Shown here: piece by piece, positions 35,390 through 44,056 of the stretch | Layout of the letters: every line of letters starts with the position of its first letter | Numbering within the stretch: position 1 is the first letter of the stretch | Source of the DNA: Bradyrhizobium guangzhouense | GTDB taxonomy: Bacteria > Pseudomonadota > Alphaproteobacteria > Rhizobiales > Xanthobacteraceae | Direction: 5' to 3' | Length of the DNA stretch: 64,000 bases | Assembly (NCBI RefSeq): GCF_004114955.1 | Contig: NZ_CP030053.1 | Span: 1,054,001-1,118,000 of the forward strand | Notes under the pieces: model-generated | Told to the model about the DNA's origin: nothing | Databases searched by the model: none | What the model saw: only the letters and a program-made list of their open reading frames with translations | Program-made: the position numbers and the translations under genes

Positions 35390-35860
35390 ATGACCGACGA
35401 ACGCTACTGGGACGATGCCAAGGTCGGTGACGAATGCGTCACCCCCGCAGTGACGGTCACGGAAGCGATGGTGAATGCCTATGCCGAACTGACGGGTGAT
35501 TTTACGCCCGTTCACGTCGACGAGGAATACGCCAAGACCACTCCCTTCGGCACGCGCGTCGCGCACGGGCTGTTTGGACTGTCGCTGGCCGACGGTTTGA
35601 AGACCCGCGCCGACTATCGCTTCCTTCCGGGAATGTCGCTGGGCTGGTCGTGGGATTTCAAGCTGCCGATCAAGCTCGGCGACACCGTGCATGTGAAGTT
35701 CCGCGTCGGCTCGATGCGCACGACGAAGCGTGACGGGTGGGGCATCGTGGTGCTGCCCTCGGAGCTGATCAATCAGCGCGGCGAAGTGGTGCAGCTCGGC
35801 GAGCACCGGCTGATGATTCCGATGCGCCCGAAGACCAACGCGGCAGGAGAGCAGGCATGA
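35390..35860 (+). CDS. MaoC-like hydratase/dehydratase
   Basis: This 156-residue hot-dog-fold protein has the hydratase 2 motif intact: AELTGDFTPVHVDEEYA near residue 26, with catalytic Asp and His, and TRVAHGLF near 49. Such enzymes hydrate enoyl-CoA thioesters. It sits 13 bp after the VOC gene and overlaps the CoA-transferase by 4 bp, which suggests a CoA-thioester step in this pathway. The ATG at 35390 is used; the longer frame upstream is shadow. Confidence 0.9.
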   Translation: MTDERYWDDAKVGDECVTPAVTVTEAMVNAYAELTGDFTPVHVDEEYAKTTPFGTRVAHGLFGLSLADGLKTRADYRFLPGMSLGWSWDFKLPIKLGDTVHVKFRVGSMRTTKRDGWGIVVLPSELINQRGEVVQLGEHRLMIPMRPKTNAAGEQA

Positions 35861-37083
35861 CTGCACAGGATCTGCCGCTCAAAGGCATTCGCGTCATCGA
35901 CTACAGCCATTTCCTGGCAGGCCCATTCATGGGCCGTTGTCTCGCCGCGATGGGCGCGGAAGTCATCAAGGTGGAGCGTCCGAAAGCCGGCGATGCGGGC
36001 CGCGCCCACGGCTATTTCAAGGGCGGACAATCCGGCTACTTCCTGCAGCAGAACATGGGAAAGCAGGGCCTGTGTATCGATCTGCGCGACAAGCGTGGCC
36101 TCGACCTGATGATGAAGCTGGTCGACACAGCCGACGTATTCATCGAGAACTACCGTCCCGGCGCGCTCGAGCGCCTCGGGCTCGGTTACAAGGCGCTGTC
36201 GGCGCGGAATCCCAAACTGATCTACTGCTCGGTCTCCGCCTATGGCCATACCGGTCCCTATGCCGATCGTCCGGGTTTTGGCCTGATCGCGGAGGCGATG
36301 TCGGGCGCGCTGGCGCAACTGGGCAATCCCGGCGAAGCGCCGCCGCTGCTGCGGATGCCCTTGGCCGATATGTATACCGGCATTCATGGCGTTGCGGCCA
36401 TCAATGCGGCTCTCGTTGGCCGCGGATCGTCCGGGCGCGGCCAGCATGTCGATCTGGCGCTGTACGATTGCATGGTCTCGATGCACGACTATGCGGTGCA
36501 GCGCTACTTCCTCTCCGGCGGTACCGACCTGCCGAAGCAGACCGGCAGCGGTCAGCCGGACTCGACCGTCTACGGCATCTTTCCGGCCAAGGACGGCAAT
36601 CTTGTCATCGCTGCGCAAGTCGATGATGCGTGGCGCCGACTGGCGAGCCTGATCGGTGGCAACGCGTTGTCATCCGACGAACGCTTTGCCACGCCGGCCG
36701 TGCGCAACGCTCACTATGCCGAAGCGATGGAGATCGTGCGCAACTGGACGCTGTCGCAGCCATCACGGGATGCCTGTCTTGCAGCGCTGGAGGAGGCGGG
36801 TGTGCCGTCCGCTCCCGTGCAAAGCATCGAAGAGGTCGTAAAGGATCCGCAGGTTAAGGCGCGCGGCATGCTGGTCGAACAGGAGCATCCGGTCCTCGGC
36901 AAGGTGACGCTGCCGAACCTGCCGTTCCGCTTCTCCGATTGCGATACCACCGTGCAAACCCCAGCGCCGCTGCTCGGCCAGGACAATCGCCGCATTGCAG
37001 AGTCGCTGGGACTTTCGGCCGAGCTCGTCGAGGCGATGGTGCGCGACGGCGTCCTCTACAACGAAGCCGCGGTGCGGGAGTGA
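35857..37083 (+). CDS. Class III (CaiB/BaiF) CoA-transferase
   Basis: This 408-residue family III CoA-transferase has the N-terminal GIRVIDYSHFLAGPFMGRCL (about 8-27), GAEVIKVERP near 34, and the catalytic Asp in RMPLADMYTGIHG near 168. It moves CoA between carboxylic acids through an aspartyl anhydride. Substrates range from formyl-CoA to carnitine and mesaconyl-CoA; none can be assigned from sequence. Its start overlaps the MaoC gene and its stop is 3 bp before the first aroE-like gene, so it belongs to the same operon. Confidence 0.92.
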   Translation: MTAQDLPLKGIRVIDYSHFLAGPFMGRCLAAMGAEVIKVERPKAGDAGRAHGYFKGGQSGYFLQQNMGKQGLCIDLRDKRGLDLMMKLVDTADVFIENYRPGALERLGLGYKALSARNPKLIYCSVSAYGHTGPYADRPGFGLIAEAMSGALAQLGNPGEAPPLLRMPLADMYTGIHGVAAINAALVGRGSSGRGQHVDLALYDCMVSMHDYAVQRYFLSGGTDLPKQTGSGQPDSTVYGIFPAKDGNLVIAAQVDDAWRRLASLIGGNALSSDERFATPAVRNAHYAEAMEIVRNWTLSQPSRDACLAALEEAGVPSAPVQSIEEVVKDPQVKARGMLVEQEHPVLGKVTLPNLPFRFSDCDTTVQTPAPLLGQDNRRIAESLGLSAELVEAMVRDGVLYNEAAVRE

Positions 37084-37086
37084 GCC

Positions 37087-37914
37087 ATGAGCGATCGTTA
37101 TGCGGTGATCGGCAATCCGATCGGCTTCAGCAAATCACCCCTCATCCATGGCACTTTCGCCAGAATGACAGGAGAGGACGTCTTCTATGAGGCGATCGAG
37201 GCCCCACTCGGTGGCTTCGACGCACGAGTTGACCAATTCCGGACGGAGGGTGCCAAGGGGCTCAACATCACCGCGCCGTTCAAGCTCGACGCCTTCGCCT
37301 ATGCAAATGAGCTTTCCGAGCGCGCCGACCGAGCTGGCGCCGTAAACTGCCTGAAGTTCCAGGGCGATCGGATCATTGGCGAGAATTTCGACGGGATCGG
37401 CCTGGTGCGTGACATCACCGTCAATCTCGGCGTCAAAATGGCCGGACGTCGCGTCCTGATGCTCGGTGCCGGCGGCGCGGCGCGTGGCGCGCTGCTGCCG
37501 CTCCTGCGCCAGGAGCCGTCCGAGCTGGTTCTCGTCAACCGAACGCTGTCGAAAGCGGTCGCATTGGCCGAAGAGTTTGCCGGCTGTGGCCCGCTGATCG
37601 TCAGTGGCTACGCTGAGCTCGCCGACCTCGCCGAAGGCTACGACGTCGTGGTCAACGCAACCTCGGCCAGCCTGCGCGGTGAGATGCCGCCGCTTCCAGG
37701 CAATGTCTTCCGCGGTGCGGAGCTGGCGTACGAACTCGCCTACGGCAAGGGATTAACTCCCTTTCTGCAAGCGGCCCGCGCCGAAGGCGTAGCCAAGCTC
37801 GCCGACGGCGTCGGCATGCTGGTCGAGCAGGCGGCGGAAGCTTTTGCCTGGTGGCGCGGCGTTCGACCGAGCACGGCTCAGGTCATCGCCGAACTGACCA
37901 TCCCCCTGAGCTGA
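37087..37914 (+). CDS. aroE: Shikimate dehydrogenase-family protein (AroE type)
   Basis: This 275-residue protein has IGNPIGFSKSPLIH near residue 9 with both substrate serines, the catalytic lysine in NITAPFKLDAF near 59-67, and the NADP motif MLGAGGAARGALLP near 127. The usual N-T-D-G substrate motif reads NFDGIG near residue 100, so one Thr is replaced by Phe. The rest is AroE-like. Inside this operon it more probably works in breakdown (oxidising shikimate or quinate) than in aromatic amino-acid synthesis. It begins 3 bp after the CoA-transferase. Confidence 0.9.
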   Translation: MSDRYAVIGNPIGFSKSPLIHGTFARMTGEDVFYEAIEAPLGGFDARVDQFRTEGAKGLNITAPFKLDAFAYANELSERADRAGAVNCLKFQGDRIIGENFDGIGLVRDITVNLGVKMAGRRVLMLGAGGAARGALLPLLRQEPSELVLVNRTLSKAVALAEEFAGCGPLIVSGYAELADLAEGYDVVVNATSASLRGEMPPLPGNVFRGAELAYELAYGKGLTPFLQAARAEGVAKLADGVGMLVEQAAEAFAWWRGVRPSTAQVIAELTIPLS

Positions 37915-37920
37915 CGAGTG

Positions 37921-38784
37921 ATGCCGGGCATGCATTCCAAACCCAGCTTCCTCGTCGGTCTGATCGGCAGCGGCATCGCTGCGTCCCGCACCCCGCCCAT
38001 GCACGAAGCGGCGGCTGACGCAGCGGGCATCCGGTATCTCTACAAGAAAATCGATCTGACTGAGTTGAAGCTTGGTGCCGAAGCGCTCCCGGACCTGCTC
38101 ACGGCGGCAAAGCGGATGGGCTTTGACGGGCTGAACATCACCCACCCCTGCAAGCAGGCGATCCTTCCACTGCTGGATGAGCTTTCGCCTGACGCAGAGG
38201 CGCTTGGTGCGGTGAACACAGTTGTCATCAGGAATGGCCGAATGACCGGCCACAACACCGACTGGTTCGGCTTCGCCGAGAATTTTCGCCGCAACATGCA
38301 GGGTGCGCCGCTCGGCCGCGTGGTCCAATTCGGCGCGGGCGGAGCGGGCGCGGCGGTTGCGTTCGCGCTGCTGAAGCTTGGCGTGCAGGAGCTGATCATC
38401 ATCGACGTGGATTTGGCCAAGGCGCAAAGCGTGGTCGATGGATTGTCCTCTCGATTCGAAAAGGGGCGCATAAAAGTCGGCCAGGATGTCGTCACGGTCG
38501 CGGCTGCGGCAGACGGAATTGTCAACGCGACGCCGATCGGCATGGACAAATATCCGGGCACGCCGCTGCCGACGGCCTTGCTGCGTCCCGATCTGTGGGT
38601 CGCCGAGATCGTCTATTTCCCGCTCGAAACCGCGCTGCTGCGTGCGGCGCGTGCCCTCGGTTGCCGCACCGTCGATGGCGGAGGCATGGCGATCTTTCAG
38701 GGCACCGAAGCATTTCGCCTGTTCACGGGCATCTCACCTGATCCGGACGTCTTCATCGCCACTTTTGCCTCCCTGGGAGGGTGA
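37921..38784 (+). CDS. Quinate/shikimate dehydrogenase-like protein (QsuD type)
   Basis: This protein of about 287 residues is a second AroE-family dehydrogenase. Its opening GLIGSGIAASRTPPMHE carries the S-R-T-P motif, NITHPCKQAILPLL replaces the AroE wording, and GHNTDWFGF keeps the catalytic Asp. The SRTP/NITHP combination is that of NAD-dependent quinate/shikimate dehydrogenases such as corynebacterial QsuD. This supports oxidation of quinate or shikimate to 3-dehydroquinate or 3-dehydroshikimate. The start is ATG 37921, with GTG 37918 and ATG 37933 nearby. Confidence 0.88.
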   Translation: MPGMHSKPSFLVGLIGSGIAASRTPPMHEAAADAAGIRYLYKKIDLTELKLGAEALPDLLTAAKRMGFDGLNITHPCKQAILPLLDELSPDAEALGAVNTVVIRNGRMTGHNTDWFGFAENFRRNMQGAPLGRVVQFGAGGAGAAVAFALLKLGVQELIIIDVDLAKAQSVVDGLSSRFEKGRIKVGQDVVTVAAAADGIVNATPIGMDKYPGTPLPTALLRPDLWVAEIVYFPLETALLRAARALGCRTVDGGGMAIFQGTEAFRLFTGISPDPDVFIATFASLGG

Positions 38785-38835
38785 CGTCAGGCCGATGGGC
38801 GAGCGGCACGCACAACGCCCGAGGGGAAACGCAAG

Positions 38836-39504
38836 ATGGGCTACACGCTCGATTTCTCGGTCGTTTGGCATGCCATGCCCGCGCTGCTGTGGGGATGCGT
38901 GGGTACGTTGGGCCTGGCGCTGGCCGGCATGACGCTCGCGATGGCGATCGGTGTCGCCGGCGTCGCGGCACGCGATTCGAGGGCGGCATGGTTACGGGCT
39001 CTCGTCATCGGCTTCGTCGAGCTCGTGCGCAATACACCCTTCCTGGTGCAGATCTTCTTTCTGTTCTTCGCCCTGCCGCTCGTCGGATTGAAGCTCAATC
39101 CGACCGCCACCGCCATTATCGCGCTCGGTGTCAATGGCGGCGCCTACGCCATCGAGATCATCCGTGGCGGGGTGCAATCCATTCACAAGGGACAGGTGGA
39201 AGCGGGCTACGCGCTCGGCCTGCACAAAGGACAGGTATTCCGGTTCATCGTGCTCAAGCCCGCGCTTCGCGCGATCTATCCCTCGCTCACCGGTCAGTTC
39301 ATCATGCTGACGCTGACCTCGTCGATTTGTTCGGCCGTGTCGGCCTACGAATTGACGTCGGTTGCTCAGCGCATCGAAAGCGACACATTCCGTAGCTTCG
39401 AGGTCTATTTCTCCGTCACCTTCCTCTATCTCGCGATTTCCTGGCTGCTGATGCTGGGCTTTGCGGTCATATCTCACCGCTTCTTCTCATATCCGACACG
39501 CTGA
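38836..39504 (+). CDS. Polar amino-acid-type ABC transporter permease (first)
   Basis: This 222-residue inner-membrane permease of the HisM/GlnP family has membrane segments at about 20-42, 57-80, 90-110 and 190-212. The conserved RNTPFLVQIFFLFFALP lies near residue 64 and the coupling loop VEAGYALGLHKGQVFRFIVL near 137. GAGGGG precedes the ATG. It pairs with the next gene. Substrates of this transporter class are usually amino acids or small carboxylates; given the operon, a hydroaromatic acid is the likely cargo. Confidence 0.92.
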   Translation: MGYTLDFSVVWHAMPALLWGCVGTLGLALAGMTLAMAIGVAGVAARDSRAAWLRALVIGFVELVRNTPFLVQIFFLFFALPLVGLKLNPTATAIIALGVNGGAYAIEIIRGGVQSIHKGQVEAGYALGLHKGQVFRFIVLKPALRAIYPSLTGQFIMLTLTSSICSAVSAYELTSVAQRIESDTFRSFEVYFSVTFLYLAISWLLMLGFAVISHRFFSYPTR

Positions 39505-39515
39505 GGGGGGCGATC

Positions 39516-40172
39516 ATGACACCGCATTTTGGCCTTCCCGAGTTCGGTTTCCTGCTGCGCGGGCTGCAATGGACCGTGCTGCTGACGCTGGTTGCATTCG
39601 CAGGCGGCTGCACGGCGGGGCTCGCCGTCGCATTGCTGCGCACCTGTGGTCACAAGGGCGTGGAATGGATCACCCGCATCTACATCGGGATTTTCCAGGG
39701 CACGCCGCTGCTGCTGCAGCTTTTCGTGGTGTATTACGGATTGGCGCTCACCGGGCTGAAGCTCGATGCCTTCGTGGCGGTGGCGATCGGCTTCACGGTG
39801 AATGCCTCCGCCTTTCTCGGCGAGATCTGGCGCGGCGCGATCCAGGCCGTGCCGCGCGGGCAGACCGAGGCGGCGATGGCGCTTGGACTGCACTATTCGT
39901 CGCGCATGCGCGACATCGTGCTGCCGCAGGCAATTCGCATCTCGCTGCCCGCGACCATCGGCTATCTCGTGCAGCTCATCAAGGGCACGTCGCTCGCCGC
40001 CATCGTCGGCTTCATCGAACTCGCTCGCGCCGGTCAAATCGTATCGAACCAAACCTTCCAGCCGTTGCTCGTCTTCGGCGTGGTCGGCGCGATGTATTTC
40101 ATCCTCTGCTGGCCACTGTCGTGGTGGGGCAGTCGGATGGAGGCCAGGCTTGCCCTGGCCAGTCAAAGGTAG
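39516..40172 (+). CDS. Polar amino-acid-type ABC transporter permease (second)
   Basis: This 218-residue partner permease has the GIFQGTPLLLQLFVVYYGLA segment near residue 58 and the coupling loop TEAAMALGLHYSSRMRDIVL (about 117-136), then YLVQLIKGTSLAAIVGFIEL near 150. It has the same class and membrane layout as the preceding gene. GAGGGGGG lies before the ATG. The two permeases form a heterodimer in this family. Confidence 0.92.
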   Translation: MTPHFGLPEFGFLLRGLQWTVLLTLVAFAGGCTAGLAVALLRTCGHKGVEWITRIYIGIFQGTPLLLQLFVVYYGLALTGLKLDAFVAVAIGFTVNASAFLGEIWRGAIQAVPRGQTEAAMALGLHYSSRMRDIVLPQAIRISLPATIGYLVQLIKGTSLAAIVGFIELARAGQIVSNQTFQPLLVFGVVGAMYFILCWPLSWWGSRMEARLALASQR

Positions 40173-40223
40173 GAACGGCGCACCTATCCAATCACAAACA
40201 GCCATCACCAGGAGGAGATACTC

Positions 40224-41051
40224 ATGTTGTTTTCACCCAATCGTCGCCAGTTCGGGGTCGTGTTAACGGCGTTGGCGGCCATCGCCATCGCAGGCAAATC
40301 GCAGGCCGGCACGTTGGACGACGTGAAGAAAAAGGGCGTCGTCGTCATCGGCATTCAGGGCGACAATCCTCCCTGGGGTTATGTCGACAGCTCGGGAAAG
40401 CAGGATGGCATCGATGCCGACATGGGGCGTGCCTTCGCCGACTATCTCGGCGTGAAGGCCGAGTTCGTTCCGCTGGCGGTGGCCAATCGTATTCCGGCGC
40501 TGACCACAGGTCGCGTGGACATTCTGTTCGCGACCATGGCCATGCTGCCCGAGCGCGCGAAGGCGGTGCAGTATTCCAAGCCCTACGTTGCCAATGAGAT
40601 TACGCTGGTTGCAGCCCAGGCAACGCCGATCACCAGCAATGCCGATATGGGCAAGTACGTCATCGGCGTTCCCCGGTCCTCCACGCAAGACACCCAGGTC
40701 ACCAACAGCGCTCCGTCAGGTACCGAAATCCGCCGGTTTGATGATGATGCGGCCACGATCCAGGCGCTGCTCTCGGGTCAGGTGCAGGCCGTCGGCGCCA
40801 ACAGCTTCTACCCGCAGCGTCTGAATGCCGCAAAGCCCGAACTTGGGTTCGAGCCCAAGCTTCACTTCATGGCTCTGTACAACGGCGCCTGCACGCGCCT
40901 CGGAGAGAAGGAGTGGAACGAGACGGCCAACAAGTTCATCGACCAGATCAAGTCGAATGGCAAGCTGGCCGGCTTCTACGCCAAATGGATGAAGGCCCCC
41001 GTGCCCATCTTCCCGGACTCGGTCCCCGGCGTTCCCTTCACCGTTCAGTAG
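40224..41051 (+). CDS. ABC transporter substrate-binding protein (family 3)
   Basis: This 275-residue periplasmic protein has a short basic N-terminus and a hydrophobic signal ([19 protein letters not shown]), mature from about residue 30. The family 3 solute-binding core is [20 protein letters not shown] (about 50-69), [20 protein letters not shown] near 95 and [13 protein letters not shown] near 177. The arginine that clamps amino-acid carboxylates is plausible in LPERAK. AGGAGGAG precedes the ATG. Confidence 0.92.
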   Translation: MLFSPNRRQFGVVLTALAAIAIAGKSQAGTLDDVKKKGVVVIGIQGDNPPWGYVDSSGKQDGIDADMGRAFADYLGVKAEFVPLAVANRIPALTTGRVDILFATMAMLPERAKAVQYSKPYVANEITLVAAQATPITSNADMGKYVIGVPRSSTQDTQVTNSAPSGTEIRRFDDDAATIQALLSGQVQAVGANSFYPQRLNAAKPELGFEPKLHFMALYNGACTRLGEKEWNETANKFIDQIKSNGKLAGFYAKWMKAPVPIFPDSVPGVPFTVQ

Positions 41052-41113
41052 CCACTGGCGAGCGGCCGACGCGCCATCCGCGTAGGCCGCCCTCCGATAG
41101 CGGAGCCGAATCC

Positions 41114-41860
41114 ATGCAGGACAATATCCTGATCGAAATGAAGGGCGTGCAGAAGTGGTACGGCGGGTACCAGGCGCTCCGCGACGTCGATCTCACCGTT
41201 CGCAAGGGCGAGAAGATCGTGCTCTGCGGTCCGTCCGGATCGGGCAAATCGACGCTGATCCGCTGTATCAACCGCCTCGAGGCGATCCAGCAGGGCAGCA
41301 TCGTGGTGAACGGTCATCGGTTGGACGACAGCATCAAAGCAATTGATGTGGTACGTCAGGACGTCGGCATGGTCTTTCAGAGCTTCAACCTTTTTCCGCA
41401 TATGACGGTCTTGCAGAACTGCATGCTCGCGCCCATTCGCGCGCGCCGCATCGGCAAGGCCGAGGCGGAAGCGATCGCGCGAAAATACCTCGAGCGCGTG
41501 CGCATCGGAGATCAGGCCGAGAAGTATCCGGCTCAGCTTTCGGGCGGCCAGCAGCAGCGCGTCGCGATCGCGCGAGCGCTCTGCATGCAGCCCAAGGTCA
41601 TGCTGTTTGATGAGCCGACCTCTGCCCTTGATCCTGAAATGGTGAAGGAGGTGCTCGATACGATGATCGGCCTCGCCAACGACGGCATGACCATGATTTG
41701 CGTCACCCACGAGATGGGCTTTGCCCGCCAGGTCGCTGATCGCGTCATCTTCATGGCCGAAGGGCAGATCATCGAAGAAGGCGCGCCCGACGCTTTCTTC
41801 CGCAATCCCCAACACGCCCGCACCAGGCAGTTCCTTGGCGAAATCCTCGCCCATCACTGA
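41114..41860 (+). CDS. Polar amino-acid-type ABC transporter ATP-binding protein
   Basis: This 248-residue ATPase has Walker A in [19 protein letters not shown] (about 39-57), the [18 protein letters not shown]-loop near 88, the signature [15 protein letters not shown] near 142 and Walker [21 protein letters not shown] near 163. It is of the GlnQ/HisP type and completes a four-gene importer with the preceding genes. The ATG at 41114 has GGAG eight bases upstream. Confidence 0.95.
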   Translation: MQDNILIEMKGVQKWYGGYQALRDVDLTVRKGEKIVLCGPSGSGKSTLIRCINRLEAIQQGSIVVNGHRLDDSIKAIDVVRQDVGMVFQSFNLFPHMTVLQNCMLAPIRARRIGKAEAEAIARKYLERVRIGDQAEKYPAQLSGGQQQRVAIARALCMQPKVMLFDEPTSALDPEMVKEVLDTMIGLANDGMTMICVTHEMGFARQVADRVIFMAEGQIIEEGAPDAFFRNPQHARTRQFLGEILAHH

Positions 41861-41873
41861 ACGGAGTTCTCTT

Positions 41874-42323
41874 ATGAGTCGCCTTGTTTACGTCCTCAAC
41901 GGCCCAAATCTCAATTTGCTCGGCAAACGCCAGCCCCACATCTATGGCCACGAGACGCTTGCGGACGTGGAGCGGGATTGTAGGGCGTTGGCCGGGGAAC
42001 TCGGGCTGGAGATTCGCTTTCACCAGTCGAACAGGGAATACGAGCTGATCGATTGGATCCACGAGGCGCGCGAGACAGCTGCGGGGATCGTGATGAATCC
42101 CGCGGCCTTCACCCATACGTCAGTCGCCATCCTGGACGCTCTGAACACGTTCGAGGGGACGGTGATCGAGGTACACATTTCCAATGTGCACAAGCGCGAG
42201 GAATTCCGCCACCACTCGTTTGTCTCCAAACGGGCTGATGGAGTCATCGCGGGCTTCGGTACGCAAGGTTATCTGCTCGGCTTGCGTCGCGTGGCCAAAC
42301 TGCTTGACGAGAAGAAGGGATAG
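41874..42323 (+). CDS. aroQ: Type II 3-dehydroquinate dehydratase
   Basis: This 149-residue enzyme interconverts 3-dehydroquinate and 3-dehydroshikimate. [17 protein letters not shown] near residue 9 holds the catalytic Arg and Tyr, [16 protein letters not shown] near 75 and [17 protein letters not shown] near 98 hold the catalytic His, and [12 protein letters not shown] lies near 130. It is a dodecameric type II enzyme in known cases and is used in both synthesis and quinate breakdown. Its presence within a transporter/dehydrogenase operon favours the catabolic role. Confidence 0.95.
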   Translation: MSRLVYVLNGPNLNLLGKRQPHIYGHETLADVERDCRALAGELGLEIRFHQSNREYELIDWIHEARETAAGIVMNPAAFTHTSVAILDALNTFEGTVIEVHISNVHKREEFRHHSFVSKRADGVIAGFGTQGYLLGLRRVAKLLDEKKG

Positions 42324-42329
42324 CATCGC

Positions 42330-43364
42330 ATGAGCGCACCTGTCCGGCTGTCAGTGATGGGAGCGGGCCTCATCGGCAAGCGACACATCGAGCACATTCT
42401 CGCGCGGCCGGAGGCGATGCTGTCGTCGATCGTCGATCCCATGCCGGCGGCTCGGGAGTTGGCGGCGTCGCTGAAGGTGGACTGGTATCCCTCCTTTCAG
42501 GACATGCTCTCCGGAAATCGGCCTGAGGGGATTGTCGTTGCCACCCCCAACCAGATGCACGTGGCCAACGGGATGGATTGCATCGCAGCGCGCATCCCGG
42601 CGCTGATCGAGAAGCCGCTCGCGGATGACCTCGCCGCTGCGCAGGGGCTGGTCGAGGCCTCGGAACGGGCGGGTGTGCCGTTGCTCACCGGTCATCATCG
42701 CCGCCACAACCCGATGATCCAGCGAGCCAAGGCAGAGATCGACAGCGGCCGGCTCGGCCAGATCGTGTCGGTGCATGGCATGTTCTGGCTGATCAAGCCG
42801 GACGATTATTTTGATGTGGCCTGGCGCCGCGAAAAAGGAGCGGGGCCAGTTTTCCTGAATCTGATCCACGATGTCGACCTGCTGCGGTACCTGTGCGGGG
42901 ATATCGTCGCAGTACAGGCTGCCCAATCCAATCGGCTGCGGGGCAACGCGGTTGAAGAGACAGCGGTCATCATCCTGCACTTCGCCTCGGGCGCGCTGGG
43001 AACGGTCAATGTCTCCGACACCATCCAGTCGCCTTGGAGCTGGGAATTCACGGCCGGCGAGAACCCGGCTTACAGTCACACGCCGGAGGCCTGTTACCAG
43101 ATCGGCGGCACCAGAGCATCGCTCGCAATTCCGCAACTGGATCTATGGCATCACCCAAGCAAGGCCAGTTGGTGGGCGCCGATCGAGCGTGAGCGGCTGA
43201 GCTACGAGAAGGAAGACCCGCTCGGCCTGCAGATCGCAAATTTCTGCGGCGTCATCCGCCGCACGGCCGAGCCTGTGGTGAGCGGGCGCGAAGGCCTCGA
43301 AACGCTCAGAGTGATTGATGCGGTCAAGCGCGCAGGGGAAACCGGAGCTCTCGTGTCGATTTGA
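42330..43364 (+). CDS. Gfo/Idh/MocA-family oxidoreductase
   Basis: This 344-residue NAD(P)-dependent dehydrogenase has the Rossmann motif VMGAGLIGKRHIEHI near residue 9, the EKPLADDLAAAQGLVEAS motif near 91 with the catalytic Lys, GHHRRHNPMIQRA near 120 and the HDVDLLRYLCGD segment near 172. Members oxidise sugars, inositols and related polyols, so a cyclic polyol acid would fit. It is the last gene of the operon, 6 bp after aroQ. Confidence 0.9.
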   Translation: MSAPVRLSVMGAGLIGKRHIEHILARPEAMLSSIVDPMPAARELAASLKVDWYPSFQDMLSGNRPEGIVVATPNQMHVANGMDCIAARIPALIEKPLADDLAAAQGLVEASERAGVPLLTGHHRRHNPMIQRAKAEIDSGRLGQIVSVHGMFWLIKPDDYFDVAWRREKGAGPVFLNLIHDVDLLRYLCGDIVAVQAAQSNRLRGNAVEETAVIILHFASGALGTVNVSDTIQSPWSWEFTAGENPAYSHTPEACYQIGGTRASLAIPQLDLWHHPSKASWWAPIERERLSYEKEDPLGLQIANFCGVIRRTAEPVVSGREGLETLRVIDAVKRAGETGALVSI

Positions 43365-44056
43365 GAACGGAAGTATGTTCTACGGCTCGCTGGTTGGGCT
43401 GTTCTGAACGTGCGAATTCTGCGAATGTCATCATGCCACAAGGCTGAGGAAAAGCGGCGGTTCACCCTGTCGGTGGTTGCGTATGTTTCCTTCCTGGACG
43501 CCGTTTTCATACCAAGCAGAACCGCGAACCATTGGCGTCAGCATGCAGTTGCTGATCTGGACAGAAACGGACGGTTAGCGCCGGGCGCGTCGCGCGTCAG
43601 TCGAAATGCCGCCGACGACGGAGCAGATCGCTGCGCCGATCATGATTTTTAGGAGACATGCGCGGCCATCCTGGCGCGAGGCTTCGGTTGCAAGCGTCTA
43701 TTTGATGCGCGCCACGCGATTGGGTCCTCAGGGACGCCGGACGGCCGTGCGAAAGCCGCAGGCGTGCTTTGGGCGGCCTATTGGCCGGGTTGGGAGCTTG
43801 GCAAATAATTGTATAACGATATCAATTGTATAATGGTTTGCTTCGCTGCTTCACAAGCCGCGCTTGGCCCGACCACTCTCTTCCCCGCATCGCAGGTTTG
43901 CTACCGGACGCCCGTCCGATTATCCTCCAGGTTGCAGCGTCTGCATCTGAGTTGCCGCGCGGCGCTCCGACGGCGACAATCCGCCGGCAGATGCAACATC
44001 TACTGCAACCTCTTTGTATAACGTCTTGGGTTTCGCCGGTGGGAATCGCGGACAGC
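43365..44056. other. Long intergenic region with repeated TTGTATAAYG motif
   Basis: About 690 bp without a convincing gene. AATTGTATAACG at 43807-43818 and AATTGTATAATG at 43824-43835 lie 17 bp apart, and TTTGTATAACG recurs at 44013-44023 close to the AraC-family start. These could be regulator half-sites or -10-like promoter elements. The stretch 43400-43800 is mildly less GC-rich and shows nothing else recognised. Confidence 0.55.

Noticed and set aside
43410..43833. Short frames upstream of the AraC regulator
   Set aside because: No domain, no ribosome site, and codon use unlike neighbouring genes.
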